From assembly GCF_020179835.1 (NCBI RefSeq), contig NZ_JAIUDA010000002.1, forward strand, positions 62,001 through 126,000: DNA of 64,000 bases, written 5' to 3'. Source of the DNA: Pantoea sp. alder81 (lineage in GTDB: Bacteria > Pseudomonadota > Gammaproteobacteria > Enterobacterales > Enterobacteriaceae). Positions 19,552 through 28,680 of this stretch are shown piece after piece. The notes under the pieces are model-generated. The model searched no databases. It worked only from the letters and a program-made list of their open reading frames with translations, and was not told the origin of the DNA. Position numbers and translations under genes: made by a program. Numbering within the stretch: position 1 is the first letter of the stretch; each line of letters opens with the position of its first letter.

Positions 19552-20598
19552 TTACATCAGCGGTTTATCACCCCGCTGCCATATTTTCAGAATTAACCGC
19601 TCGGCCGCCATACTGGCGCTGTTGGTGAAGCGATCCATCATTTTCTTCTTACGCGCATAGTGCACGCCCAGCACATTGAACTGATCCATTTGTTTGATAA
19701 TCAGTGCATCGCTGGTGCCGATCTCATCGATTAGCCCCAAATCCAGCGCCTGGCGTCCGTACCAGTGTTCACCGGTGGCCACTTTTTCCAAATCCAGTGT
19801 CGGACGCATCTGTTGAACAAACTCTTTGAACAGCAGGTGGGTTTCGTTGAGATCTTCCTGGAATTTTTCACGTCCCTCATCGGTGTTCTCACCAAACAAG
19901 GTCAGCGTGCGCTTATATTGACCCGCAGTATGCAGTTCAACGTCGATGTCATTGCGTTTCAGCAGACGGTTGAAGTTGGGGATCTGCGCGACCACACCAA
20001 TTGAGCCAATGATAGAGAATGGCGCCGCGACGATACGATCCGCGACACAAGCCATCATATAACCCCCGCTCGCCGCCACTTTATCGACAACGGCGGTTAA
20101 CTGCAGGCCCGCATCACGCAGACGCTGCAACTGAGAAGCGGCCAGGCCATAACCGTGCACCACGCCACCCGGACTTTCCAGACGCAGCAAGACTTCATCA
20201 CCCGGCACCGCCACCGCCAGCACCGCGGAGATTTCCTCACGCAAAGAACTCACTTCGCCCGCATCCATGCTGCCTTTAAATTCCAACACATAAAGTGTCG
20301 GTTTAGCGGCCTCGCTCACACCGGCTTTGGCATTGCGCTTCTCGGTTTTGGCTTTTTGCTTCTCTTCTTTTTTATGCTGCTTCAGCCACACTTTTTGCGC
20401 CTGCGGCTTCATCTTCGCCAGCTGCAGACCTTCCTTCATTTCACGATAATCATCGTCGAGGTGAGTTAAGCGCAGTTGACCACCGCTGTGGCGTTTACGC
20501 ATCGCGGCATTCAGCACAATCAGAACAATAGCTGCGAACGCCACCACCACGGTGACGGCCTTGGCCAGAAATAATCCATAACTGGAGAGTAAATCCAT
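19552..20598 (-). CDS. sohB: SohB, inner-membrane S49-family protease
   Basis: 348 residues. An N-terminal transmembrane anchor (about 8-30) and a basic, coiled-coil-like linker (KKEEKQKAKTEKRNAK) precede a signal-peptide-peptidase-type S49 domain with the nucleophile serine in KVAASGGYMMACVADRI. E. coli SohB suppresses htrA mutants at high dose and is thought to be a periplasmic-facing peptidase. Monocistronic. Confidence 0.95.
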   Translation of the reverse strand: MDLLSSYGLFLAKAVTVVVAFAAIVLIVLNAAMRKRHSGGQLRLTHLDDDYREMKEGLQLAKMKPQAQKVWLKQHKKEEKQKAKTEKRNAKAGVSEAAKPTLYVLEFKGSMDAGEVSSLREEISAVLAVAVPGDEVLLRLESPGGVVHGYGLAASQLQRLRDAGLQLTAVVDKVAASGGYMMACVADRIVAAPFSIIGSIGVVAQIPNFNRLLKRNDIDVELHTAGQYKRTLTLFGENTDEGREKFQEDLNETHLLFKEFVQQMRPTLDLEKVATGEHWYGRQALDLGLIDEIGTSDALIIKQMDQFNVLGVHYARKKKMMDRFTNSASMAAERLILKIWQRGDKPLM

Positions 20599-20772
20599 TC
20601 TGCCGCCTTATTAAACAGTGAATTACAAACAATGGCTGAGTTTACCCGCTTTAGCGACTTTCGTCGCCTGAAATGCCCGCAGGCGGCACAGAATGCGAGG
20701 CGCGGTGATTGCACCGGGCGCCAAATTGAGGCATAAAGCCCAAAACCCTCTGACTTGCCAAAGGACATCGCT

Positions 20773-21537
20773 GTGCATTATCAACCGAAAAGCGATCTGC
20801 TGGAAAATCGCATTATCCTCGTCACCGGCGCTTCAGACGGCATTGGTCGCGAAGCGGCGCTGACCTATGCGCGCTATGGCGCACGCGTCATTTTGATGGG
20901 CCGCAACGCCGAGACACTGCAGCAAACTGAGCACGCCATCAATCAACTGAATAAGCAGCCCGCCTCACATTTGCTGCTGGACTTGTCGCATGCCACGCCT
21001 GAAAGCTGTGCCGAGGTAGCCGACCAGATCGCTGCTCTGGTGCCACGGCTCGATGGCGTATTGCACAATGCCGGGATTCTGGGTGAAATCGTCCCGCTGG
21101 CGGAACTCGATCCTGCTATCTGGCGCCAGGTGATGCAGATCAATCTCGATGCTACTTTCTATTTAACTCAGGCATTGCTGCCACTGCTGCTGAAATCAGA
21201 TGCCGGTTCACTGGTGTTTACCACGTCGAGCGTGGGCCGTACCGGCCGTGCAGGCTGGGGAGCGTATGCGGTATCGAAATTCGCTACCGAAGGCATGATG
21301 CAGGTATTGGCCGATGAGTATAAAAATCGTCATCTGCGGGTAAATTGCATCAATCCTGGTGGCACTCGCACTAAAATGCGCGCCAGTGCCTTCCCGGAAG
21401 AAAATGCCAATTTGCTTAAAACGCCTGCCGATTTGATGCCGCTTTACCTTTACTTGATGGGCGATGACAGCCGTCGTAAAACCGGGACAAGTTTTGATGC
21501 GCAGCCGGGACGCAAACCGGGGCCTGCCAGCGCATGA
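20773..21537 (+). CDS. yciK: YciK, short-chain dehydrogenase/reductase
   Basis: 254 residues, classical SDR fold: the cofactor motif VTGASDGIGRE, HNAG and the catalytic YAVSK are present. The substrate is unknown. GTG 20773 was chosen because AAGGA at 20761-20765 precedes it and the protein then begins HYQPK as in E. coli; a TTG six codons upstream is possible. Its last four bases overlap btuR (ATGA), so they form one operon. Confidence 0.93.
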   Translation: MHYQPKSDLLENRIILVTGASDGIGREAALTYARYGARVILMGRNAETLQQTEHAINQLNKQPASHLLLDLSHATPESCAEVADQIAALVPRLDGVLHNAGILGEIVPLAELDPAIWRQVMQINLDATFYLTQALLPLLLKSDAGSLVFTTSSVGRTGRAGWGAYAVSKFATEGMMQVLADEYKNRHLRVNCINPGGTRTKMRASAFPEENANLLKTPADLMPLYLYLMGDDSRRKTGTSFDAQPGRKPGPASA

Positions 21538-22121
21538 GTGACCGTCATCAGCAACGACAGCAGCGTTTAAAAGAGCAGGTTGATGCACGCATTGCTGCCG
21601 CGACTAAAACCCGCGGCATTTTGATGGTGTTCACCGGCAATGGCAAAGGTAAAACCACCGCCGCCTTCGGTACGGCTTTGCGCGCTTGTGGCCACGGTAA
21701 AACCGTTGCCGCCGTGCAGTTTATTAAAGGTGAGTGGCCTAATGGCGAACGCAATTTGCTGGAGCAGCATGGTGTGGAATTTCAGGTGATGGCCACCGGC
21801 TTTACCTGGGATACCCAAAATCGGGAAACTGACACCACCGCCTGCCAGCTGGTGTGGCAGGAAGCTCGCCGCATGCTGGCAGACCCGCACATCGATTTAG
21901 TGATTCTGGACGAAATCACCTACATGGTAAGCATGGATTATTTGGATCTGGATGAGCTGGTGCAGGCTTTGAATCAACGTCCTGAGCAGCAGAGCGTGAT
22001 CATTACCGGACGGGGTTGTCATCGCACATTATTAGATTTAGCCGATACCGTGACGGAGATGCGCCCGGTGAAACATGCCTTTGATGCAGGCATTCAAGCA
22101 CAGCAGGGAATTGATTGGTAG
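21534..22121 (+). CDS. btuR: cob(I)yrinic acid a,c-diamide adenosyltransferase BtuR/CobO
   Basis: 195 residues. It transfers the adenosyl group of ATP to the cobalt of corrinoids. The P-loop GNGKGKTTAAFG is near the N-terminus and VILDEITY is the Walker B-like segment. The start codon overlaps the yciK stop by four bases. No other cobalamin genes are in the window, so the role may be salvage. Confidence 0.96.
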   Translation: MSDRHQQRQQRLKEQVDARIAAATKTRGILMVFTGNGKGKTTAAFGTALRACGHGKTVAAVQFIKGEWPNGERNLLEQHGVEFQVMATGFTWDTQNRETDTTACQLVWQEARRMLADPHIDLVILDEITYMVSMDYLDLDELVQALNQRPEQQSVIITGRGCHRTLLDLADTVTEMRPVKHAFDAGIQAQQGIDW

Positions 22122-22126
22122 AGATT

Positions 22127-22147
22127 GACGCCGCATCATGCGGCGTC
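22127..22147. terminator. hairpin between convergent btuR and rluB
   Basis: Perfect 9-bp stem GACGCCGCA / TGCGGCGTC with a 3-base loop, but no T-run on either side. Confidence 0.45.
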
Positions 22148-22156
22148 GAATCGACA

Positions 22157-23245
22157 TCAGGAACCGCGTTTCTTACTGCTGCCGCCGCTGCGACCGGTAG
22201 AAGTACCAGCGCGTCCGGTCGAGGTACCAGCACGGCCGGTGGAAGTACCAGCACGTCCGGTAGAAGAACCACCGCGACCTGCAGAAGTACCCGCGCGGGT
22301 AGCGGCAGGGCCGCTGCGGCTGGTAGAGGTGCCACTGCGACCGGTAGTCGTGCCACTGCTGTCCTTCGTGCGGCTACTGCTGCTACCACCCGTGCGACGC
22401 GGGCTACCGCTCACATTGCTATGGCGTTTTACTGCACGACGGATCTGATTCGCATTAGTGCGACGACGATCTTTTTCAACCGAAATTTTGGTCACGGTCT
22501 CTTCTGGCAGGCCTACCAGCGTACGCAGGTAGTTCACCGCAGGTAATTCCATTTCCATCCAGCCACCACGTGGTAAGCCTTTAGGCAACTGAATATCACC
22601 GTAGCGCACGCGCATCAGACGGCTAACCTGCACACCCACGGCTTCCCACAGGCGACGCACTTCACGGTTACGACCTTCAGTCAGCGTGACGTTGTACCAC
22701 TGGTTGATCCCTTCGCCGCCGGCAAATTTAATGGTTTTGAACGAGGCAGGACCATCTTCTAACTGCACGCCTTTACTCAGTTGACGAATCTTATCGTCAT
22801 CCACTTCGCCGAATACGCGCACCGCATATTCGCGCTCAACTTCACGGCTCGGGTGCATCAGGCGGTTCGCCAGTTCACCATCAGTGGTGAACAACATCAG
22901 TCCGCAGGTGTTAACGTCCAGACGGCCGACAGCAATCCAGCGTGAACCCACCAGACGCGGCAGACGATCAAACACCGTCGGGCGCCCTTCTGGATCATTG
23001 CGGGTACACAACTCACCTTCTGGTTTGTAATAGGCCAGTACGCGACACACTTCGGTCGCTGACTCAGCAATCGAGACCTGATGGCCATCAATACGAATTT
23101 TCAGGGATTTATCACTTTCGATGCGATCGCCCAGCGTCGCAAGCTTGCCATCAACGCTGACGCGCCCGGCTGAAATCATGGTTTCGATTTCGCGGCGTGA
23201 ACCGTGACCGGCACGCGCTAATACTTTTTGTAGTTTCTCACTCAT
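22157..23245 (-). CDS. rluB: RluB, 23S rRNA pseudouridine(2605) synthase with repeat tail
   Basis: 362 residues against about 290 in E. coli. An N-terminal S4 RNA-binding domain ([18 protein letters not shown]) and a pseudouridine synthase domain with catalytic Asp in [14 protein letters not shown] are normal. After QIRRAVKRH the protein gains a tail of roughly 90 residues dominated by a GTSTGRA heptad repeat ending SKKRGS: basic, Gly/Ser/Thr-rich and probably disordered. The tail is encoded by 21-bp tandem DNA repeats, so its length may vary between strains. Confidence 0.95.
   Translation of the reverse strand: MSEKLQKVLARAGHGSRREIETMISAGRVSVDGKLATLGDRIESDKSLKIRIDGHQVSIAESATEVCRVLAYYKPEGELCTRNDPEGRPTVFDRLPRLVGSRWIAVGRLDVNTCGLMLFTTDGELANRLMHPSREVEREYAVRVFGEVDDDKIRQLSKGVQLEDGPASFKTIKFAGGEGINQWYNVTLTEGRNREVRRLWEAVGVQVSRLMRVRYGDIQLPKGLPRGGWMEMELPAVNYLRTLVGLPEETVTKISVEKDRRRTNANQIRRAVKRHSNVSGSPRRTGGSSSSRTKDSSGTTTGRSGTSTSRSGPAATRAGTSAGRGGSSTGRAGTSTGRAGTSTGRAGTSTGRSGGSSKKRGS
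22194..22362. repeat. degenerate 21-bp tandem repeats in rluB
   Basis: Successive 21-base units built around CCGGT(A/C/G)GAAGTACCAGC, best conserved at 22194-22265 and decaying towards 22362. They encode the GTSTGRA units of the RluB tail. Confidence 0.8.
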
Positions 23246-24065
23246 GGAGATGCCTCGTTGTCGCCTTCCCAGGCGTCGTGGTAAGAAGAGGTACGATACA
23301 GGGATTACCAGTTCCCATATCAGAATCTGTTACCGCTGAGCTTAGCCCATGCCAGGTCAGGCGGCCCGCGATTTTACACTAACGCAAGTTTCGTTAACAC
23401 CTTTTCCTTTGCTGCCGATAATAAAGGCCAAAGGCTGCGTCGTGCAATCAGGGCCAAGCGCCTAAACATTTACGCCACTGATAGATACACCAACCACCCC
23501 TCTCTTCAAATTGCGTTAAGTCACTGAATTTTTAACAGATGCCATCAACATTATTTATCAGGTGATTATCCCCACTTTAGGCTTGTGATACATTAGCGCT
23601 TTTCAAGACTGGTCTGCTAGCATTGCGCACCACGCTTAAGGATAATCCCAAACATAAAATCTAAACCCAAACTACAAAACAGCATAAAAAACTAATTAAC
23701 CGGGATAAATAAGGTGCATTAAGCCAGTAAATTTAAATTATCAGTTAATTGGCGCTGCAGGTTGGATTAAGTCTGTATTTTCACATTATTTGATTCAGAT
23801 TAAATTTCATGAATTGTTCTGATAAAAAAATTGTGTAAAATTTAAGCCTGAAACAGAGTGTGCCGTATTTATAAAAGCGTAACCTTTACTATTTACACTC
23901 GTTTCTCTGACAGGCCATTAACGAAGTTACTGTGGCATTGTTGATAATATAAACCGGCGCACGCAGGAATTGAGGCGTTTATTCATTCACGGAATGAATT
24001 TAATTTGCATGTCGAAAGTCTTCACCAGGGATTTTCCTGACATGCTTAAAAAGAAGATCATTATC
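23246..24065. other. 820-base AT-rich gap upstream of the protease gene
   Basis: No gene recognised. The first 150 bases are ordinary rluB upstream DNA. From about 23480 to 23960 the sequence is markedly A/T-rich with short poly-A/T runs. No terminator, tRNA, IS end or clear inverted repeat was seen. It presumably carries the promoter of the downstream lipoprotein protease. Confidence 0.55.
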
Positions 24066-24722
24066 ATGAAAACCACTCTGCTTTGGCCTGCGCTCGCGGC
24101 GCTGGCACTGAGCGGTTGTTCCGTGGGCCATACTGAGTATAGTCGAACGGCGCTTGAACACGTGGATATGAGCGTGACAGGCATCCCGACGGTACTGGGT
24201 TTGGGCATCCTTGGCACAACCATCCCTCTCACGCCTGAATACAGCCTGACAGCTGCGCACGTCGCAACAACTGCTGTTCAGCGGGTGAAGGCTTATCATC
24301 CTTATTGTGACGTCGCAATTATCTATCATAAAAACAGCCCGGAAACGTTAGCGAAATTCCGCACCAGTAAAGTGGGTGAGCCCATTAAGATGTACGGTTA
24401 CAGCTTTATTTCAGCGATGCCGGTGGAATCAAGCGGCGTTAATTTAGCGCGCACCGCAATTACTAATAAATGGAATAAAAAGCCGTGCATGGCAATGGCA
24501 TCAAATGCTGGGGTTGTGCAGGGAATGTCAGGTGGCGCGGTATATAATGCTGACCAGACAATTGGCGGAGTGATTGTGGGTTACAGCCATGAAATTTCCA
24601 ATGTGCGCAGCAAGCAAGTCATCCTGAAAGATGTTTCGCTGTATATTCCCTACGGTGATTTTAAACGTTGGCTGGAACAAAATATTGGCCAGACGACGCT
24701 AACGCCGCCTGACCGCGCGTGA
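24066..24722 (+). CDS. predicted lipoprotein trypsin-like serine protease
   Basis: 218 residues from ATG 24066, chosen because it opens a clean lipoprotein signal (MKTTLLWPALAALALSGC, lipobox LSGC, Cys18); in-frame starts upstream would spoil it. The mature part shows a chymotrypsin-fold triad pattern: TAAH, CDVAII and GMSGGAVY (GxSGG). I do not recognise a named gene. It is probably an outer- or inner-membrane-anchored periplasmic protease or peptidase-like protein. It lies between rluB and yciO, where E. coli has nothing equivalent, after an AT-rich gap suggesting acquisition. The SD is weak. Confidence 0.75.
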   Translation: MKTTLLWPALAALALSGCSVGHTEYSRTALEHVDMSVTGIPTVLGLGILGTTIPLTPEYSLTAAHVATTAVQRVKAYHPYCDVAIIYHKNSPETLAKFRTSKVGEPIKMYGYSFISAMPVESSGVNLARTAITNKWNKKPCMAMASNAGVVQGMSGGAVYNADQTIGGVIVGYSHEISNVRSKQVILKDVSLYIPYGDFKRWLEQNIGQTTLTPPDRA

Positions 24723-25343
24723 TCACAGGAACGGGCGCGTGTCGCCGACCCCTTCACGAACCACAACCGGTACATCGCTGGTGAGATCGATCACGGTGGT
24801 TGGCTGCTGGCCTAAAGTGCCGCCATCAATGATCAGATCCACCAGCTTGCCAATGCTGTGCTGAATCTCTTCCGGATCGGATTCGGTGAAGTCATTACCC
24901 GGCAGCATCAGCGAGGTGGACATCATCGGCTCATTTAACCGCTCCAGTAACGCCAGCGCCACCGGATTGGACGGCACGCGCAGCCCAATGGTTTTACGCT
25001 TGTCATTCATCAAACGACGCGGCACTTCTTTGGTCGCCTTGAGAATGAAGGTATAACTGCCCGGCGTATTGTTTTTCAAAATTCGAAACGCGGTATTGTC
25101 CACCTGCGAATACGTCGAAAGCTCAGACAGATCGCGACACATCAACGTAAAATTGTGGTTACCATCTAACTGCCGGATACGGCAGATACGCTCCATCGCG
25201 TTCTTTTCTTCCAGTCTGCAGCCCAGCGCGTAACCCGAATCGGTGGGATAGACGATCACGCCACCTTTATTGAGATAATCGACCGCCTGATTGACCAGAC
25301 GCGGTTGCGGGTTATCTGGATGAATGTGAAAAAATTGACTCAT
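24723..25343 (-). CDS. yciO: YciO, Sua5/YrdC-family protein
   Basis: 206 residues, the E. coli length. A YrdC-like RNA-binding fold related to TsaC, which makes threonylcarbamoyl-AMP for tRNA t6A; YciO itself does not replace TsaC efficiently and its role is unsettled. The family features GGVIVYPTDSGYALGC and GLRVPSNPVALALL are visible. It lies 12 bases after rnm on the same strand; its stop abuts that of the protease gene in TGATCA. Confidence 0.94.
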   Translation of the reverse strand: MSQFFHIHPDNPQPRLVNQAVDYLNKGGVIVYPTDSGYALGCRLEEKNAMERICRIRQLDGNHNFTLMCRDLSELSTYSQVDNTAFRILKNNTPGSYTFILKATKEVPRRLMNDKRKTIGLRVPSNPVALALLERLNEPMMSTSLMLPGNDFTESDPEEIQHSIGKLVDLIIDGGTLGQQPTTVIDLTSDVPVVVREGVGDTRPFL

Positions 25344-25355
25344 AAAAACCTCATG

Positions 25356-26240
25356 TCACCTATCTGCAATAGCCACGGCGGGCGCTAACGCGGGAAAGCG
25401 TTCCCAGATGGGTTCAACGCCGCCCGGCAGCCATAATTTGCGCCCCAGTTCTATCCACGGACAGGGTTGGTGAAAATCTGATCCCTGCGATCCCGCCAGC
25501 TTATTGTCGCGTGCATAGGTCGCGAGCTGCGTTCGTTCGTTTGGTGCCTGCTGACACTGCGCCACTTCCATTGCATCACCACCGACTTCAGCGAAATGGG
25601 CAATCAGTCGTTTGAGCCACTTCGCGGACAAACCATAGCGACCCGGATGCGCAAGTACCGCCACGCCACCAGAATGATGAATGGCATCAATAGCTTGTTT
25701 AATTGTACACCATTGCGGCGGCACGTAGCCGGTTTTCCCCCGGGCAAGGTAGTTCTTGAACACCTGTGCCATGTTATCGGCTTTGCCGATCTCCACCAGG
25801 TAGCGGGCAAAATGACCGCGGGTGATCACACCGCCCTGTGCCAGACGTTGCGCCCCCGCTAGCGCATCAGGAATGCGCGCCCGGTCGAGGCGCTCTGCGA
25901 TCAGCAGCGCTCGTTCAGCACGGCATTGATGCTGTTGGGCCAGAAACGATGTCAGCGCAGGGTGCTGGCAATCTACATTCAAACCCACGATATGAATTTC
26001 GTGATTTTCCCACAGCGTAGAAGCTTCTAATCCGGCCAAAATGCGAATCGGCAGATCCTGTTGCACTGCGGCGGCTTGCGCTTCGGCTACGCCAGCGATG
26101 GTGTCGTGATCGGTAATCGCCAGTACCCCAACGTTCATCTCGACGGCACGTTGCACCAGCGCGGTAGGGGTTAGCAAACCGTCAGACGCCTGGGTATGAC
26201 TGTGTAAATCGTAAAGGGGAAAACGGGCAATATCCGACAA
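25356..26240 (-). CDS. rnm: RNase AM (Rnm/TrpH), PHP-domain phosphoesterase
   Basis: 294 residues. A PHP domain with metal-binding motifs YDLHSHTQASDG, ITDHDT, HPGRYG and GSDFHQP. E. coli RNase AM (YciV) is a 5'-3' exonuclease that matures 5' ends of rRNA and degrades short oligonucleotides and 3',5'-pAp. Divergent from the trp operon and probably cotranscribed with yciO. Confidence 0.95.
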   Translation of the reverse strand: MSDIARFPLYDLHSHTQASDGLLTPTALVQRAVEMNVGVLAITDHDTIAGVAEAQAAAVQQDLPIRILAGLEASTLWENHEIHIVGLNVDCQHPALTSFLAQQHQCRAERALLIAERLDRARIPDALAGAQRLAQGGVITRGHFARYLVEIGKADNMAQVFKNYLARGKTGYVPPQWCTIKQAIDAIHHSGGVAVLAHPGRYGLSAKWLKRLIAHFAEVGGDAMEVAQCQQAPNERTQLATYARDNKLAGSQGSDFHQPCPWIELGRKLWLPGGVEPIWERFPALAPAVAIADR

Positions 26241-26307
26241 GGTAACTCCAGCAGCAACTTAACTCGGCTGGCATGATAACGATTTTGCTCCTGACTGAAA
26301 AAGAGTA

Positions 26308-26346
26308 TTGACTTTTTTCACCTGAACCAGTTAACTAGTACACAAG
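26308..26346 (+). promoter_or_regulatory. trp promoter and TrpR operator
   Basis: TTGACT (26308-26313), 17-base spacer, TTAACT (26331-26336). The operator at 26324-26346 contains CCAGTTAACTAGTAC, nearly identical to the E. coli trp operator and overlapping the -10. Confidence 0.93.
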
Positions 26347-26370
26347 TTCACACGTAACGGGTATTTCATC

Positions 26371-26454
26371 ATGGCTATTTTTGGTACGCATGCAAAAGGT
26401 TGGTGGCGCGATAATCCCTTTAACGGGCGACGTCGTCGTGCACAACATGCGTAA
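26371..26454 (+). CDS. trpL: trp leader peptide TrpL, extended form
   Basis: 27-residue leader with tandem Trp codons at 26401-26406 (KGWWR). E. coli TrpL has 14 residues and stops right after the Trp region; here the stop is missing and translation continues through the region-2 sequence AACGGGC to TAA at 26452, adding an Arg-rich tail (NGRRRRAQHA). The ribosome would still stall at the Trp codons when charged tRNA-Trp is scarce, allowing antitermination. Confidence 0.9.
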   Translation: MAIFGTHAKGWWRDNPFNGRRRRAQHA

Positions 26455-26472
26455 CCGCTGTGCAGATACCTG

Positions 26473-26499
26473 AGCCCGCCACCGAGCGGGCTTTTTTTT
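26473..26499 (+). terminator. trp attenuator
   Basis: Stem AGCCCGC / GCGGGCT with loop CACCGA, followed by eight T; equivalent to the 3:4 terminator of E. coli trpL-trpE. Region 2 (CGGGC near 26434) can pair with the left arm as antiterminator. Confidence 0.93.
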
Positions 26500-26523
26500 G
26501 AGCGAAATTCAGAGATGACAATA

Positions 26524-28086
26524 ATGGCTAATGCGAAACCTACATTGAAGTTGATTACCGGTACCGCGCCCTACCGCGAAGATCCGGCCGCTGTGTTCCA
26601 TCAAATTTGCGGCGCACGTCCAGCAACGTTGTTGCTTGAATCTGCTGATATCGACAGCAAAAAGAATCTGAAAAGCTTACTGATTGTGGATAGCGCTCTG
26701 CGCATCAGCGCACTGGGCAACGTCGTGACGTTGCAGGCGCTGTCTGAAAACGGTCGTAGCGTTCTGCCACTGCTGGATGAGGCATTGCCGCAGGATGTCA
26801 GAATTGAAGCGCGCCCGGATGGCCGAGTGCTGCATTTCCCGCTGCCTCAGGGGTTGCATGATGAAGATTCACGTCTGAAAGCATTGTCTGTTTTCGACGC
26901 GCTGCGCCTGATCCCGCAACTGGTGAACAGCCCAGAGGAAGAGCGTGAAGCAATGTTCCTCGGCGGCCTGTTTGCTTATGACCTGGTGGCCGGATTTGAA
27001 GATTTACCCGAACTGCGTAATGAGCAGAGCTGCCCGGACTACTGCTTCTATCTGGCAGAAACCCTGCTGGTGATTGATCACCAGACACGCAGTGCTCGCC
27101 TGCAGGCGAGTCTGTTCAGCCCATCCACTAGCGAATTCCAGCGCTTGCAGAGTCGTATCGAGCAGTTGCGCGGCCAGATGACGCAGCCGGCCCCTGCTTT
27201 GCCGGTGCAACGTGTTGAGCAAATGGCGCTGAGCACCAACCAGAGCGATGAAGAGTATTGCAGTGTGGTGCGTGAGATGCAGGAAGCAATTCGCATCGGT
27301 GAAATCTTCCAGGTGGTGCCATCACGCCGCTTCTCCCTGCCGTGCCCTTCTCCACTGGCCGCTTACGATACGCTGAAACACAGCAATCCTAGCCCGTACA
27401 TGTTCTTTATGCAGGATCAGGATTTTGCACTGTTTGGCGCATCACCTGAAAGCTCACTCAAATACGATGCCACTTCACGTCAGATTGAGATCTACCCCAT
27501 TGCCGGTACGCGTCCACGCGGTCGCCATGCCGATGGTTCACTGGACCGTGATCTCGATAGCCGTATCGAACTGGAAATGCGCACCGACCACAAAGAGATG
27601 GCGGAACACCTGATGCTTGTAGACCTGGCGCGTAACGATCTGGCTCGCATCTGCGTGCCTGGCAGCCGCTATGTCGCGGACCTGACCAAAGTTGACCGTT
27701 ACTCCTTCGTGATGCACCTCGTTTCTCGCGTGGTCGGCACGCTGCGTAACGATCTCGATGTCCTGCACGCCTATCGCGCCTGTATGAACATGGGCACCTT
27801 AAGCGGCGCGCCAAAAGTGCGTGCCATGCAGTTGATTGCTCAGAAAGAAGGCACGCGTCGCGGCAGCTACGGCGGTGCGGTCGGCTATTTCACCGCGCAC
27901 GGCGATCTGGATACCTGCATCGTGATTCGTTCCGCATGGGTGGAAGATGGCGTTGCCACGGTACAAGCCGGTGCCGGTGTGGTACTGGATTCTCAGCCTC
28001 AGGCTGAAGCGGATGAAAGCCGCAACAAAGCGCGCGCAGTATTACGTGCCATCGCCACAGCCCATCATTGCAAGGAGATTTTCTGA
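26524..28086 (+). CDS. trpE: anthranilate synthase component I (TrpE)
   Basis: 520 residues, the E. coli length. It converts chorismate to anthranilate with TrpG. The N-terminal feedback-binding motif [11 protein letters not shown], the chorismate-binding core [20 protein letters not shown] and [10 protein letters not shown] are intact. ATG 26524 was chosen over 26515 because the AGAG element is spaced correctly for it, as in E. coli. Its stop overlaps trpG (TGATG). Confidence 0.98.
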   Translation: MANAKPTLKLITGTAPYREDPAAVFHQICGARPATLLLESADIDSKKNLKSLLIVDSALRISALGNVVTLQALSENGRSVLPLLDEALPQDVRIEARPDGRVLHFPLPQGLHDEDSRLKALSVFDALRLIPQLVNSPEEEREAMFLGGLFAYDLVAGFEDLPELRNEQSCPDYCFYLAETLLVIDHQTRSARLQASLFSPSTSEFQRLQSRIEQLRGQMTQPAPALPVQRVEQMALSTNQSDEEYCSVVREMQEAIRIGEIFQVVPSRRFSLPCPSPLAAYDTLKHSNPSPYMFFMQDQDFALFGASPESSLKYDATSRQIEIYPIAGTRPRGRHADGSLDRDLDSRIELEMRTDHKEMAEHLMLVDLARNDLARICVPGSRYVADLTKVDRYSFVMHLVSRVVGTLRNDLDVLHAYRACMNMGTLSGAPKVRAMQLIAQKEGTRRGSYGGAVGYFTAHGDLDTCIVIRSAWVEDGVATVQAGAGVVLDSQPQAEADESRNKARAVLRAIATAHHCKEIF

Positions 28087-28667
28087 TGGCCGATATCCTG
28101 TTGCTCGATAACATCGACTCCTTTACCTATAACCTCGTTGATCAGCTGCGCACCTTTGGTCACAACGTGGTGATTTACCGCAATAACGTGCCCGCTGAAG
28201 TGCTGATTGAACGCCTGCAGCAGATGGAAAATCCGGTGCTGATGCTCTCACCTGGCCCTGGCGCACCGAAAGATGCCGGCTGCATGCCTGCGTTGCTGCA
28301 AGCCTTGCGTGGTCGTTTGCCGATTATTGGTATCTGTCTCGGTCATCAGGCGATTGTTGAAGCCTATGGTGGTCACGTAGGCCAGGCCGGAGAGATTCTG
28401 CACGGCAAAGCTTCATCGATTAATCATGATGGTGAAGCGATGTTTACCGGCCTGAGCAATCCACTGCCGGTGGCTCGTTATCACTCGCTGGTGGGCAGCA
28501 ACACGCCAGCCGAATTGACCGTTAACGCCAGCTACAACGGCATGGTGATGGCCGTTCGTCACGATGCTGACCGAGTGTGCGGCTTCCAGTTCCACCCCGA
28601 ATCCATTCTCACCACCCAGGGCGCACGTTTGTTAGAGCAAACGCTGGCCTGGGCGCTGGCGAAATAA
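28086..28667 (+). CDS. trpG: anthranilate synthase glutaminase subunit TrpG
   Basis: 193-residue class I glutamine amidotransferase with catalytic Cys in GICLGHQAI and His/Glu in FQFHPES. It supplies ammonia to TrpE. Start overlaps the trpE stop by one base. It ends with its own stop, separate from trpD; in E. coli and Salmonella the two are fused. Confidence 0.97.
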   Translation: MADILLLDNIDSFTYNLVDQLRTFGHNVVIYRNNVPAEVLIERLQQMENPVLMLSPGPGAPKDAGCMPALLQALRGRLPIIGICLGHQAIVEAYGGHVGQAGEILHGKASSINHDGEAMFTGLSNPLPVARYHSLVGSNTPAELTVNASYNGMVMAVRHDADRVCGFQFHPESILTTQGARLLEQTLAWALAK

Positions 28668-28680
28668 TAGGGAGATTATG

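Noticed and set aside
22194..22362. Tandem repeats as a CRISPR array
   Set aside because: Units are contiguous 21-mers without unique spacers and lie in frame within rluB; no cas genes nearby.
22115..22546. 143-codon Thr/Ala/Gly-rich open frame on the plus strand
   Set aside because: Produced by the rluB 21-bp repeats read in antisense; low complexity and no start signals.
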